From contig JBOGGN010000363.1 of NCBI GenBank assembly GCA_050744165.1, forward strand, positions 1 to 10,399: a stretch of DNA of 10,399 nucleotides. The letters run 5' to 3'. The translations under genes were made by a program, and so were the position numbers. Positions 1-7,173 of the stretch are shown here, in pieces. The notes beneath the pieces are model-generated. The model had not been told where the DNA came from. It worked only from the letters and a program-made list of their open reading frames with translations, and did no database searches. The DNA is from JBOGGN01 sp050744165. GTDB lineage: Bacteria > Actinomycetota > Acidimicrobiia > Acidimicrobiales > Palsa-688. Position 1 is the stretch's first letter. Each line of letters starts with the position of its first letter.

Positions 1-2464
1 GACCTACGCCATGCTCAACGAAGGGCACCGGCGCGCCGAGCGCGGCGCCGACGTCGCCGTGGCGTTCGCCGAGACGCACGGGCGCAAGCACACCGCCGAC
101 CAGGTCGACGGCCTCGAGGTCGTGCCCCGGGCCCACATCCCGTACCGGGGCACGACGTTCGAGGAGATGGACCTCGACGCCGTGCTCGCCAGAAAGCCGC
201 AGATAGCCCTTGTCGATGAGCTGGCGCACACGAACGTGCCCGGCTCGCGCCACGAGAAGCGCTGGGAGGACGTGGAGGATCTGCTCGACGCGGGCATCGA
301 CGTGATCTCGGCCGTCAACATCCAGCACCTGGAATCGCTGAACGACGTCGTCGAACGGATCACGGGGATCGCCCAGCACGAGACCATCCCCGACTCGGTC
401 GTCCGGGCGGCCGACCAGATCGAACTGGTCGACATGTCCCCCGAGGCGCTCCGCCGCCGCATGGCGCATGGCAACATCTACCGGTCCGACCAGATCGACG
501 CCGCCCTGGCCAACTACTTCCGGCCCGGCAACCTGGCGGCGCTGCGAGAGCTGGCGCTGCTGTGGGTCGCCGACCGGGTCGAGGACTCGCTGCAGCAGTA
601 CATGGTCGACCACGGCATCACCCGCCCCTGGGAAACCCGCGAGCGCGTCGTCGTCGCCTTGTCGGGTGCTCCCGGCGGGGACACCTTGATCCGTCGCGCC
701 TCACGCATGGCGCAGCGCTCCAAGGGGGAGCTGCTCGGCGTCCACGTCCGTTCCGACGACGGCCTGGCCGGGGCCCCGTCGGACCTTCTGGCCGGCCAGC
801 AGACGCTGCTGCGGGAACTGGGCGGCGCCTACCACGAGGTCCTGGCGGCCGACGCCTCCGCGGGCCTGCTCAACTTCGCCCGGGCGGAGCACGCCACCCA
901 GTTGGTGCTCGGGCACAGCCAACGCTCACGCTGGGCTCATCTGGCCCGGGGGTCGGTCATCAGCCGCTTGATCCGCCAAGCGGGCGACGTCGACGTGCAC
1001 ATCATCTCGACGCATGCCGGCACCGCCGGCACCGCCGGTCAAACCAAACTCCCGGCCACGCAGCGCCGCCGCTCCATCCACCTCCCGCCACGGCGCCAAA
1101 TGTTCGGATGGGCGATTGCGGTCATCGGGCTGCCGGCACTGACCCTGGCGCTGGCCCATCTGCGCACCGACGTCACCCTGCCCGGCGACCTGCTGGTGTA
1201 CCTGGCCCTGATCGTCGGTGTCGCCACCGCCGGGGGCACCTGGCCGGGGCTCGGTGCCGCCCTGGCCGCCGACCTGTTGGCCAACTGGTTTTTCACACCG
1301 CCGCTGCACACCTTCACCATCGGAGATACCGACAACGTCGTCGTCCTCATCGTGTTCCTCGGCGTGGCGGCGCTGGTCAGCTGGCTGGTCGGCTACGCCG
1401 CCCGCCGGTCCGCCGAGGCCGCCCGCAGCCAGGCCGAAGCGGCCTCCCTGGTGCGCCTGGCGGGGGCAATGCTCTCCGACGGCGACCCCTTGACCGAGGT
1501 CATGGCCCAGCTTCGGGCCACCTTCGGCCTCGAGGGCGTCAGCCTGCTCGAGCGCGACCAATCCCAACGCTGGCACCTGGTGGCCCGCTCCGGTGACCAG
1601 GCCCCCGACACCCCCGACATCGCCGCCGCCACCGTGGAGCTGGACCACGACACGGTGCTTGCCATCGCGGGCCCCGATCTCAGTAGCGACGACCGCCTCG
1701 TCCTTGGAGCCTTCACCGACCAGCTGGCCGTCGCCCTGCAGAGCCGGGCGCTGCGGGCCGACGCCGCCTCTGCCGAGGCGCTGGCGCAGGGCAACGAGTT
1801 GCGTACCGCTCTGCTGCAGGCCGTCTCCCACGACCTGCGCACCCCGCTGGCCTCGATCAAGGCATCGGCCACCAACCTGCTGGCCGACGACATCCAGCTG
1901 GAACCTGCGGCCGTTCACGAGCTTCTCACCACCATCGACAGCGAAGCCGACCGCCTCAACAACCTCATCGGCAACCTTTTGGACATGAGTCGCCTGCAAA
2001 GCGGGACCTTCGAGTTGCTGGCCACCGACGTGGGGATCGACGAGGTGGTCGCCCAAACCCTGGCCAGCCTCGGCGAACGGGCCGGCCGGGTGGCAACTGA
2101 AGTCCCCGAGAACCTGCCCCGCATCCACACCGACGCCGCACTTTTGGAGCGAGCTCTGGCCAACGTCATCGAGAACGCCGTCGCCTGGTCGCCAGCCGAC
2201 GAGGTCGTCGCCGTCCAGGCGTCGAGCTTCGGCGGCGTGGTCGAGCTCCGGGTGGTCGACCGCGGGCCCGGCATCGGTCGCCAACAACGAGAGCAGGTGT
2301 TCCAACCGTTCCAGCGCCTCGGTGACGAGCACACCGGCACCGGCGTCGGCCTCGGCCTGGCGGTCGCCAGGGGCTTCATGGACGCTCTCGGCGGTGAGCT
2401 CACTATCGACGACACGCCAGGCGGGGGTACCACCATGACGTTCCGCTTCAAGGCGATGCCATGA
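1..2464 (+). CDS. kdpD: KdpD sensor histidine kinase, 5' end outside the window
   Basis: This is the membrane sensor kinase that responds to potassium limitation or osmotic stress and phosphorylates KdpE to switch on the KdpFABC potassium pump. The frame is open from base 1 and begins KTYAMLNEGHRRAERG, the end of the KdpD Walker A motif, so the ATG at 11 is internal and the true start lies upstream. Counting from that ATG, the cytoplasmic KdpD domain covers about 1-200 (Walker B region LVDELAHTNVPGSRH), a universal-stress-protein-like domain about 211-335, and the DUF4118 four-helix membrane block about 364-465. A GAF-like domain follows at about 478-590, HisKA at about 597-660 with His607 in SHDLRTP, and the HATPase at about 700-815 with the N box NVIENA, the G1 box DRGPGIG near 750 and the G2 box GTGVGLGLA. 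All kinase motifs are intact. The TGA overlaps the kdpE ATG (ATGA), indicating translational coupling. Confidence 0.97.
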   Translation, partial: TYAMLNEGHRRAERGADVAVAFAETHGRKHTADQVDGLEVVPRAHIPYRGTTFEEMDLDAVLARKPQIALVDELAHTNVPGSRHEKRWEDVEDLLDAGIDVISAVNIQHLESLNDVVERITGIAQHETIPDSVVRAADQIELVDMSPEALRRRMAHGNIYRSDQIDAALANYFRPGNLAALRELALLWVADRVEDSLQQYMVDHGITRPWETRERVVVALSGAPGGDTLIRRASRMAQRSKGELLGVHVRSDDGLAGAPSDLLAGQQTLLRELGGAYHEVLAADASAGLLNFARAEHATQLVLGHSQRSRWAHLARGSVISRLIRQAGDVDVHIISTHAGTAGTAGQTKLPATQRRRSIHLPPRRQMFGWAIAVIGLPALTLALAHLRTDVTLPGDLLVYLALIVGVATAGGTWPGLGAALAADLLANWFFTPPLHTFTIGDTDNVVVLIVFLGVAALVSWLVGYAARRSAEAARSQAEAASLVRLAGAMLSDGDPLTEVMAQLRATFGLEGVSLLERDQSQRWHLVARSGDQAPDTPDIAAATVELDHDTVLAIAGPDLSSDDRLVLGAFTDQLAVALQSRALRADAASAEALAQGNELRTALLQAVSHDLRTPLASIKASATNLLADDIQLEPAAVHELLTTIDSEADRLNNLIGNLLDMSRLQSGTFELLATDVGIDEVVAQTLASLGERAGRVATEVPENLPRIHTDAALLERALANVIENAVAWSPADEVVAVQASSFGGVVELRVVDRGPGIGRQQREQVFQPFQRLGDEHTGTGVGLGLAVARGFMDALGGELTIDDTPGGGTTMTFRFKAMP

Positions 2465-3156
2465 GCCGGGTACTCGTCGTCGAGGACGAAGTGCCGATGA
2501 GCCGGACGCTCAACATCGGGCTGCGAGCGCGTGGCTACGACGTCGACATCGCCAGTAGCGGCGAGGAGGCGCTCGACCTGGCCCGCCGGCAACGCCCCGA
2601 CGTGGTGATCCTCGACCTCGGCCTGCCCGGCATCAGCGGCCTGGAGGTGGCTCGAGGATTGCGCAGCTGGTCGACAATCCCGATCATCGTGCTCTCCGCC
2701 AGGGGAGCCGAAGTGGTCAAGGTGGCAGCGCTCGACGCCGGCGCCGACGACTACGTCACCAAACCGTTCGGTATGGACGAGCTGTTGGCGCGGATCCGAG
2801 CTGCACTCCGACGCAGCGATACCACCGAAGCGGCCAGTGTCACCACCGCCGACTTCACCATCGACCTGGCGGCCCAACGAGTGACCAACGACCAGGGCGT
2901 CATCCGGCTCAGCCCGACCCAGTGGCACCTGGTAGAAATCCTGGCTCGCCACCAGGGGCACCTGGTCACCCAGCAACACCTCCTGGCCGAGGTCTGGGGC
3001 CCGGGGCACGAGAACGCAGCCCACTACCTGCGGGTCTTCGTGGCCCAGATCCGCCAGAAGCTCGAGCCCGACCCCGCCCACCCCCGCTACTTCCACACCG
3101 AACCCGGCCGCGGCTACCGCTTCGAGAACAACTCAACCGATCCGCTCCAGCCATGA
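2461..3156 (+). CDS. kdpE: KdpE OmpR-family response regulator
   Basis: This is the DNA-binding partner of KdpD, activating the potassium-transport operon when phosphorylated. The 231 residues match the usual family length. The N-terminal receiver domain (about 1-115) shows the acidic pocket E8-D9, phospho-acceptor Asp52 in VILDLGLPG, Ser79 in VLSARG, and Lys101 in YVTKPFG. The C-terminal OmpR/PhoB winged helix (about 130-225) includes LSPTQWHLVEILARH and the final hairpin segment RYFHTEPGRGYRFE. The ATG sits inside the kdpD stop (ATGA), which fixes the start and couples translation of the two proteins. The kdpD neighbour makes the KdpE identity secure over a generic OmpR regulator. Confidence 0.96.
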   Translation: MSRVLVVEDEVPMSRTLNIGLRARGYDVDIASSGEEALDLARRQRPDVVILDLGLPGISGLEVARGLRSWSTIPIIVLSARGAEVVKVAALDAGADDYVTKPFGMDELLARIRAALRRSDTTEAASVTTADFTIDLAAQRVTNDQGVIRLSPTQWHLVEILARHQGHLVTQQHLLAEVWGPGHENAAHYLRVFVAQIRQKLEPDPAHPRYFHTEPGRGYRFENNSTDPLQP

Positions 3157-3197
3157 CCCGGGCCGTGCCGTGACTGCAGCCATGAGGAGCCAAGGTC

Positions 3198-3404
3198 ATG
3201 GCCATCACCATTTACGGGATCTGCGCCCTCAGCTTCATGATGACGATGTACGCACTCGAGCGCCGTCACCGCGGCTATGTCGCCGCCTTCGCGGTCGGGT
3301 GTTTGTTGTCCAGCGCCTACGGATTCCTGAGCGGCGCCTGGCCATTTGGCGTCGTCGAGGCGGTGTGGGCTGTGATTGCCGCTCGTCGTTACCGAGCCCC
3401 CTAA
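3198..3404 (+). CDS. small two-helix membrane protein downstream of kdpE
   Basis: This is a 68-residue protein of unknown function. Two hydrophobic segments are visible: about 3-20 (ending MMTMYALE), and a longer block at about 27-62 that includes CLLSSAYGFLSGAWPFGVVEAVW. The loop carries ERRHRG and the tail RRYRAP is basic. The ATG at 3198 is preceded by GAGGAG at 3184-3189 with 8 bases of spacing, a good ribosome binding site. It follows kdpE by 41 bp and precedes the DUF4118 gene by 10 bp, so it is probably co-transcribed with both. The Kdp neighbourhood suggests an accessory role in potassium sensing, but no catalytic motif supports a specific function. Coding is well supported by the Shine-Dalgarno sequence, the tight packing and the conserved-looking hydrophobic pattern. 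Confidence 0.8.
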   Translation: MAITIYGICALSFMMTMYALERRHRGYVAAFAVGCLLSSAYGFLSGAWPFGVVEAVWAVIAARRYRAP

Positions 3405-3414
3405 GGCGTCGCCA

Positions 3415-4176
3415 ATGATGACCGCCGGTTCTCGGTGGCCGTTGCCCGAGCAAGGACGGTTCGTTGTCGCTTATGTCGCCGCGGCCAGCATCCCCCTCAC
3501 CTTGGCGCTGGTCTTCGTGCCCTTTCGGGCGACCACCCCGAATGCCACCATCGCCCTCGCGTTGGCTCTTTCGGTGAGCCTGCTGGCGGCGGTCGGTACC
3601 CGAGCCTCCGCCGCCGTGGCGGCCATCTCCGCTGGCATCGGCTTCGACCTTTTCCACACCCGCCCGTACGGGTCGCTGACGATCAGCCGGTCCCAAGACG
3701 TCGAGACGACGGTCCTCCTCTTGGCGGTCGGGCTGGTCGTCGGCCAACTCGCCACCCGCAACCGGCGGCACCGCCACGACGCCGCGGCGACCAGCTACGA
3801 CCTCGGCCGGGTCCACGCGGTCGCGGAAATGGTGGCCGGCGGCGAGCCGGCCGAGCAGGTCGTAATCGCGGTGGCCAACGAACTGACCGACCTCCTCGAT
3901 CTCCGCGAGTGTCGATTCAGTCGCAACTTCGCGGAGACGCCGGGACCGTTCATCGAGCGGCACGGGGACGTGTCGTGGGGGGCCTTGCGCTGGGGCCACC
4001 GGACCATGGGGCTGCCCACCAAGGAGGTCAGCCTTATGGTGGAAAATCAGGGGCGGCCCCTCGGACGATACGTCCTGCTGGGCGAACCCGGAACCGGCGT
4101 CACCAGCGACGAACTGCTCACCGCCGTCGCCCTCGCCGACCAGACCGGCGCTGCGCTGGCCGCTCAAAGAGCCTGA
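3415..4176 (+). CDS. DUF4118 membrane protein, KdpD-like without kinase domain
   Basis: This 253-residue protein looks like the membrane plus GAF portion of KdpD on its own. Four hydrophobic segments fall at about 16-36, 44-60, 62-80 and 95-111. The loop DLFHTRPYGSLTI between helices 3 and 4 mirrors NWFFTPPLHTFTI in the KdpD of this window, which is characteristic of DUF4118. A basic stretch (RNRRHRH) follows helix 4. The remaining ~140 residues are cytoplasmic and GAF-like, with NELTDLLDLRECRF and a closing helix TAVALADQTGAALA. There is no HisKA or HATPase domain. I chose the ATG at 3415 because AAGG at 3403-3406 gives correct spacing; an in-frame TTG at 3376 would overlap the previous gene. 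A role as an accessory sensor or modulator of KdpDE is inferred from family and position only. Confidence 0.87.
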   Translation: MMTAGSRWPLPEQGRFVVAYVAAASIPLTLALVFVPFRATTPNATIALALALSVSLLAAVGTRASAAVAAISAGIGFDLFHTRPYGSLTISRSQDVETTVLLLAVGLVVGQLATRNRRHRHDAAATSYDLGRVHAVAEMVAGGEPAEQVVIAVANELTDLLDLRECRFSRNFAETPGPFIERHGDVSWGALRWGHRTMGLPTKEVSLMVENQGRPLGRYVLLGEPGTGVTSDELLTAVALADQTGAALAAQRA

Positions 4177-4485
4177 GGATTTGGCCCTTGCCTAGGCGGG
4201 GCCTGACCCTAGGCGGGGCCCTGGCCGACGTCGCATGTTCCTGTCAGCGGGGAACGCTCGGCACCGCCGGTGGTGGGACTTCAAGCCCGAGTCGGTGTCG
4301 ACACTGCCGGGCGGCCCGACCTTGCCAAGGAGCGCATCCACACGGCGACGTCAAACAAATGAAGTGTCGAAGCTTTCGGGGTGAGCCCTCGCGGGCGGAG
4401 CGCCTCAATGGCCACGACGAACCCCAGTGGCAAGCGCGACCGCTATAGTTCGGGCTTGGTCGTCCCACGTCAGGAGAGCGAAGCA
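4177..4485. other. intergenic gap with 13-bp direct repeat and possible promoter
   Basis: No gene is supported in this stretch. Just after the DUF4118 stop there is an exact 13-bp direct repeat, CCTAGGCGGGGCC, at 4191-4203 and 4208-4220 (17-bp period). Its first copy can also pair with GGCCC at 4183-4187 as a weak hairpin, which may help end the kdp transcript. Near the right end, TATAGT at 4444-4449 is a reasonable -10 box for the next gene, whose ribosome binding site AGGAG lies at 4472-4476. I see no convincing -35 box. Confidence 0.4.
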
Positions 4486-4659
4486 ATGGTAATGTTCGAA
4501 TACACGACCGTGTTCTTCGGCCAAGAGTCCGCTGCCCTCGAGGAGCTAAACGCCCTGGCTGGAGAGGGATGGCGGCTTACGCATGTCGTGCCACCAACCC
4601 CTGACGTCAATGCCCCGTATCTTGTCCTCGAGCGCCCGGTGACATCCGAGGCGACATAA
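4486..4659 (+). CDS. small DUF4177-like protein
   Basis: This is a 57-residue protein of unknown function. The pattern FEYTTVFF, then ALEELNALAGEGWRLTHVVP, then YLVLERP matches the compact beta-helix-beta-beta layout of DUF4177-type proteins, whose hallmark is the central LNxLGxEGWxLxxVVP motif. No catalytic residues are visible and no signal peptide is present, so it is probably cytoplasmic. The ATG at 4486 is preceded by AGGAG at 4472-4476 with 9 bases of spacing; an upstream in-frame GTG at 4381 would add residues unlike the family and lacks a ribosome binding site. TATAGT at 4444-4449 could be its own -10 box, so it is likely transcribed alone. It converges on the reverse-strand metallopeptidase region, with a large hairpin between them. 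Confidence 0.75.
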   Translation: MVMFEYTTVFFGQESAALEELNALAGEGWRLTHVVPPTPDVNAPYLVLERPVTSEAT

Positions 4660-4743
4660 GGCGGACAAATGCGACCATCCCCTTGGCGGCCAGGACGCTC
4701 CATTCGATTTGTCAAACCGTGAGGGTTGTTGTGACCGGTGTCC

Positions 4744-4795
4744 GGAACTGGCGGCGCTAGAACGCGTCATCACGCGTTCTAGCGGCGTCAGTTCC
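4744..4795. terminator. large hairpin between convergent genes, probable bidirectional terminator
   Basis: Two 24-base arms (4744-4767 and 4772-4795) are complementary at 22 of 24 positions around a 4-base loop, CATC. The inner 16 bp, CTAGAACGCGT pairing outward into CGCC/GGCG, form the most stable part. The hairpin sits between the stop of the DUF4177-like gene (+) and the end of the metallopeptidase region (-). No T-tract follows on either side; actinobacterial hairpin terminators often lack one. The outer arm has two mismatches (positions 8 and 11). A decayed miniature transposable element is a less likely alternative, since no target duplication is evident. Confidence 0.6.
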
Positions 4796-4851
4796 GCCCG
4801 GGCGTCGGTTCCGTTGTTACTCGTGACCAGCGAACGCCGAGCATAGGTCGT

Positions 4852-5477
4852 TCAGGACAAAGTGGGCCGGGTCGTCGCCACGTAGTTGCCCCGGACGATT
4901 CCAATCACGTCGGTAACCTTGCGGGTGAATACCTCGGTGATCCCTTCGTCGAGCTGGGAGACCCCACCATGGGTCGTAGTAAGTGTCATCTGCTCGTTGC
5001 GCAACGTGTAGTCGGCGTACTTGTGCATACCTTCGTGGATGACCGTGCCCGCATTTCCTTTGTCGCGGTGCACCCAAATGTGATGCTTCGGCAGATTGAC
5101 GTCCACGACGGCGTTGCATCTGTTCCTGGCGATCGTGCCACGCGGTTGCAGTCCAGTGTCGTCCATTGGCGGTCGAACGCCAACTGAAAGTCGGCGTCGT
5201 CCACCACCGACACCTGACCTTCAACCTTCCGACCCGCTCGCACAGCGTCGGCAACGAACTTCTGGAGGTGCAGCTGGATGAGCCGATCGGCTTCAGGCCC
5301 TTCTTTGTGGGCGGAGCCAGGGCCGTCTTCCGCGAGTCCGGGTCCGGAAGGCTTGTTGTAAACACCCAACGCGGGAAGCAGACCGAGGTAGGTGTCGCGG
5401 CTCAGTTTGGCCTTGGCCTGTCCCAGCATGACGCTGTCCAGCCCCGACGCCCTCCCCGGCACCGACCAGAGAACCAA
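4852..5477 (-). pseudogene. HExxH zinc metallopeptidase-like gene split by a frameshift
   Basis: Two adjacent reverse-strand frames together read as one protein. The upstream frame (from a TTG at 5477 or ATG at 5429 down to about 5170) gives LGQAKAKLSRDTYLGLLPAL and later VDDADFQLAFDRQW. It then becomes non-protein-like, and the next frame (5166-4852) continues with RNRCNAVVDVNLPKHHIWVH. This second part has a gluzincin-like zinc site: HEGMH at 5023-5037 in VIHEGMHKYAD, then LDEGITEVFTRKV, whose E (4945-4947) could be the third ligand. A one-base shift near 5160-5180 would restore a protein of roughly 190-210 residues. The N-terminus is unclear: the upstream frame is open to a stop at 5580-5582. 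The C-terminus may also be affected, since the third frame stays open to 4817. HExxH followed by EGxTExFTRKV is reminiscent of toxin-like peptidase domains, but this is a family-level guess. A sequencing error is as likely as true decay. Confidence 0.55.
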
Positions 5478-5582
5478 GGCTCTCTCGGGTTCGTATGCCC
5501 GACACCAACATAGCGGGACTTCGACCCCCTGGTGTCGCCGGCTGGATTCGCCTCCCGGAAATGGTCCAGGCGGCGGGCATTA

Positions 5583-5994
5583 TCGCGACTGCATCCCCGG
5601 CCTTGAGCGTTGAGCTGCGACGGGTGTTGGAATCGACGGGAGGCAGAATGGTGTCACAGGGCCGCGCCGGTGCCCTGCCTCCATGTCTACGATGGTGGCA
5701 CCAAGGCGCAGGTGTTAGAGGTGGTCCCGCACTCATCATCAATGCCGGCAGCGGTCGTTGCGATCTGTGCGGAGGAGTTGGGCGGGTGACACGGCTGGGA
5801 CCCATCGGCGAGGTCCAGGGCGGCGGCGCGGGAGAGGTATGACAGGCGTGCCAAGGCGCCATGTCGTCCATCGACAACGGCCATGCAACGGCATTCATCG
5901 GCCAGCTCGTCTGACCATCTGTCGGGCCACGCAAGCGACATCCCTGTGGTCATGGTGCCAGTATCGCAATCCGCGCCCCAGACGCCAGGTACCG
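5583..5994. other. about 400 bp with no supported gene
   Basis: This stretch lies between the broken metallopeptidase and the second PRC-barrel gene. Frames are open on both strands, as is normal at this base composition, but none has a ribosome binding site, a recognisable motif or a neighbour-consistent layout. The best candidate is a reverse-strand 88-codon frame at 5687-5953 starting with ATG 41 bp after the PRC gene stop. Its translation is Cys-, Ser- and Pro-rich after residue 50 and I do not recognise it. The region may be decayed sequence or hold the promoter of the metallopeptidase gene. Confidence 0.4.
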
Positions 5995-6447
5995 TCAGAG
6001 TGGGTCTTGGCTGGCGCTGAATACCACCGCGTAGGAGCCCGACCCCATGACGGCGTCCGCCGGTACTTGATGCCCGGCGATATCGAGGGCCGCTACGGCA
6101 CCGTCGCCGGGGTCGAAGCTGACGTCATCGATCGTGCCCTGCTCGTTTCCCGTCTCACTCAACGCTCGTCTGCCGAGCAGGTCCAACTTGCCGGCCGCGG
6201 CCGCCTCTTCCCGGCTGTCGGTCGGTGGTCGCAGTGCCGCATCGTCGTTGACCATGATGGCGTCGGCGCCGAAGCCGGTCAGCGCCGGCCAATCAACGAA
6301 CTTGGCCTTCTTGCCCTTGCCGATGATCACCGCCGCCACGTGGCGACAGTCCGCCGTGAGGAGCAGGTGCGACAGGGTCCCCAGTTGGTTGGCGGTTGCC
6401 CTACTGATGACCTTCCGGCCGACGGCCTGGCGATACGAGGTGCTCAC
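5995..6447 (-). CDS. PRC-barrel domain protein (second of the pair)
   Basis: This 150-residue protein appears to hold two PRC-barrel-like units. The first (about 6-75) contains VGRKVISRATANQLGTLSHL and ends with DAIMVNDDAAL. The second (about 88-145) contains DLLGRRALSETGNEQGTI, then DDVSFDPGDGAVAALDIAG and ends AVMGSGSYAVVF. PRC-barrels are small beta-barrel modules found in photosynthetic reaction centre H subunits and in RNA-processing proteins such as RimM; stand-alone versions are generally uncharacterised. No signal peptide or membrane segment is visible. The start is GTG, whose GTGA overlaps the stop of the preceding PRC gene by 4 bp, indicating coupled translation. The two neighbours probably arose by duplication and may form one complex. 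Confidence 0.82.
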   Translation of the reverse strand: MSTSYRQAVGRKVISRATANQLGTLSHLLLTADCRHVAAVIIGKGKKAKFVDWPALTGFGADAIMVNDDAALRPPTDSREEAAAAGKLDLLGRRALSETGNEQGTIDDVSFDPGDGAVAALDIAGHQVPADAVMGSGSYAVVFSASQDPL

Positions 6448-7004
6448 GGCAGGCCCAGGCGTGCCCGGAAGGCGTCGACGGCGGCTGCCAGACCGACCAG
6501 ATCTTCGACGACGAAGGCCTCCGTCTCGTTGGGCACCACCAGAGCGGATCCCGACACCGACAGTTGCACCGGCAAGGGGATGTAACCCATGCCGCCGTTG
6601 GACTTCTCGATGTGGTAGCCGACCACCTCACCGGTGCTCCCAACGACGAGGATCAGGTCCCTGACCGTGCCGAGGCTCGTTCCGGCCTCGGTCAAGACGT
6701 CGTTGCCGATCACGTTGCGGCCGGTGTCGGGATGGGCCACCTCGCCGGGGGCGGCATCGGGCATCACCAAGCAGTCCTGGTCGACGACCATGACGGCGTC
6801 GCGACCGATGGCATGGATGGATCCGGCGGGAAGCACCTCACGGCACCGGCCCGCCAGGAAGCCTCGCTTGTTCAGTGTCAGCCCCACCAGGCGACCCTCG
6901 TTCGGGTCGTAGATCACATCCCGGACCTCGGCCAGATCCTCGCCCGTGCGGATAGTGACGACGGGCAGGCCGTTGATCGCAGAGGCGGCCATCAGCAGGC
7001 TCAT
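6444..7004 (-). CDS. PRC-barrel domain protein (first of the pair)
   Basis: This 186-residue protein has two PRC-barrel units. The first (about 5-85) reads SAINGLPVVTIRTGEDLAEV, then DVIYDPNEGRLVGLTLNKRG, and closes with LPAGSIHAIGRDAVMVVD. The second (about 95-165) reads VIGNDVLTEAGTSLGTVRD, then VVGYHIEKSNGG and ALVVPNETEAFVVED. A helical tail, LVGLAAAVDAFRARLG, follows. I chose the ATG at 7004 because it begins the PRC homology and overlaps the stop of the upstream small membrane ORF (ATGA); the frame stays open much further upstream but that translation overlaps other genes. A role in membrane-associated or stress physiology is suggested only by its place behind a sigma/anti-sigma pair. 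Confidence 0.87.
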   Translation of the reverse strand: MSLLMAASAINGLPVVTIRTGEDLAEVRDVIYDPNEGRLVGLTLNKRGFLAGRCREVLPAGSIHAIGRDAVMVVDQDCLVMPDAAPGEVAHPDTGRNVIGNDVLTEAGTSLGTVRDLILVVGSTGEVVGYHIEKSNGGMGYIPLPVQLSVSGSALVVPNETEAFVVEDLVGLAAAVDAFRARLGLP

Positions 7005-7120
7005 CGCCGGGGTCTTCGTACGGCGATCACGCCACCGCTGCGACTTCGCCGCCGGATGACGACAAACGCCACGAGGGCAACGATGATCACGAGCAACGCC
7101 ACGATGAGCCAGACCAGCAC
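7001..7120 (-). CDS. 39-residue single-helix membrane protein
   Basis: This very short frame encodes a hydrophobic N-terminus (LVWLIVALLVIIVALVAFVV, about residues 2-21) followed by a strongly basic tail (IRRRSRSGG, ending AVRRPRR). That is a single transmembrane helix with the C-terminus expected in the cytoplasm. The likely start is a GTG at 7120, five codons after an in-frame TAG, which rules out a longer form. Its TGA overlaps the ATG of the first PRC-barrel gene (ATGA), the same coupling seen at other junctions in this cluster. No strong ribosome binding site is visible. It may anchor or regulate the PRC proteins at the membrane; that is inference from the coupling alone. Confidence 0.6.
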   Translation of the reverse strand: MLVWLIVALLVIIVALVAFVVIRRRSRSGGVIAVRRPRR

Positions 7121-7173
7121 GGAGATGCTCTACCCAACGGTCCGGCCGGTGTACCGCCCCTCGCCTGAGCTGA

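Noticed and set aside
562..1596. Plus-strand frame of 344 codons inside kdpD
   Set aside because: It is the second frame of kdpD, rich in Arg, Pro and Gly and without any domain; an artefact of base composition.
926..2332. Long open frame (468 codons) on the minus strand opposite kdpD
   Set aside because: It lies fully antisense to an intact KdpD with all kinase motifs; its Gly/Val/Asp-rich translation is the usual mirror of a GC-rich gene.
4244..4486. Minus-strand 80-codon frame upstream of the DUF4177-like gene
   Set aside because: No start context, no motif, and it covers the likely promoter region of the gene on the other strand.
5687..5953. 88-codon minus-strand frame after the second PRC-barrel gene
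   Set aside because: It is on the right strand and starts with ATG, but has no ribosome binding site, no recognisable fold and an unlikely composition in its second half; left unannotated.
5758..6585. 275-codon plus-strand frame
   Set aside because: It mostly mirrors the second PRC-barrel gene and is Arg/Gly-rich with no domain.
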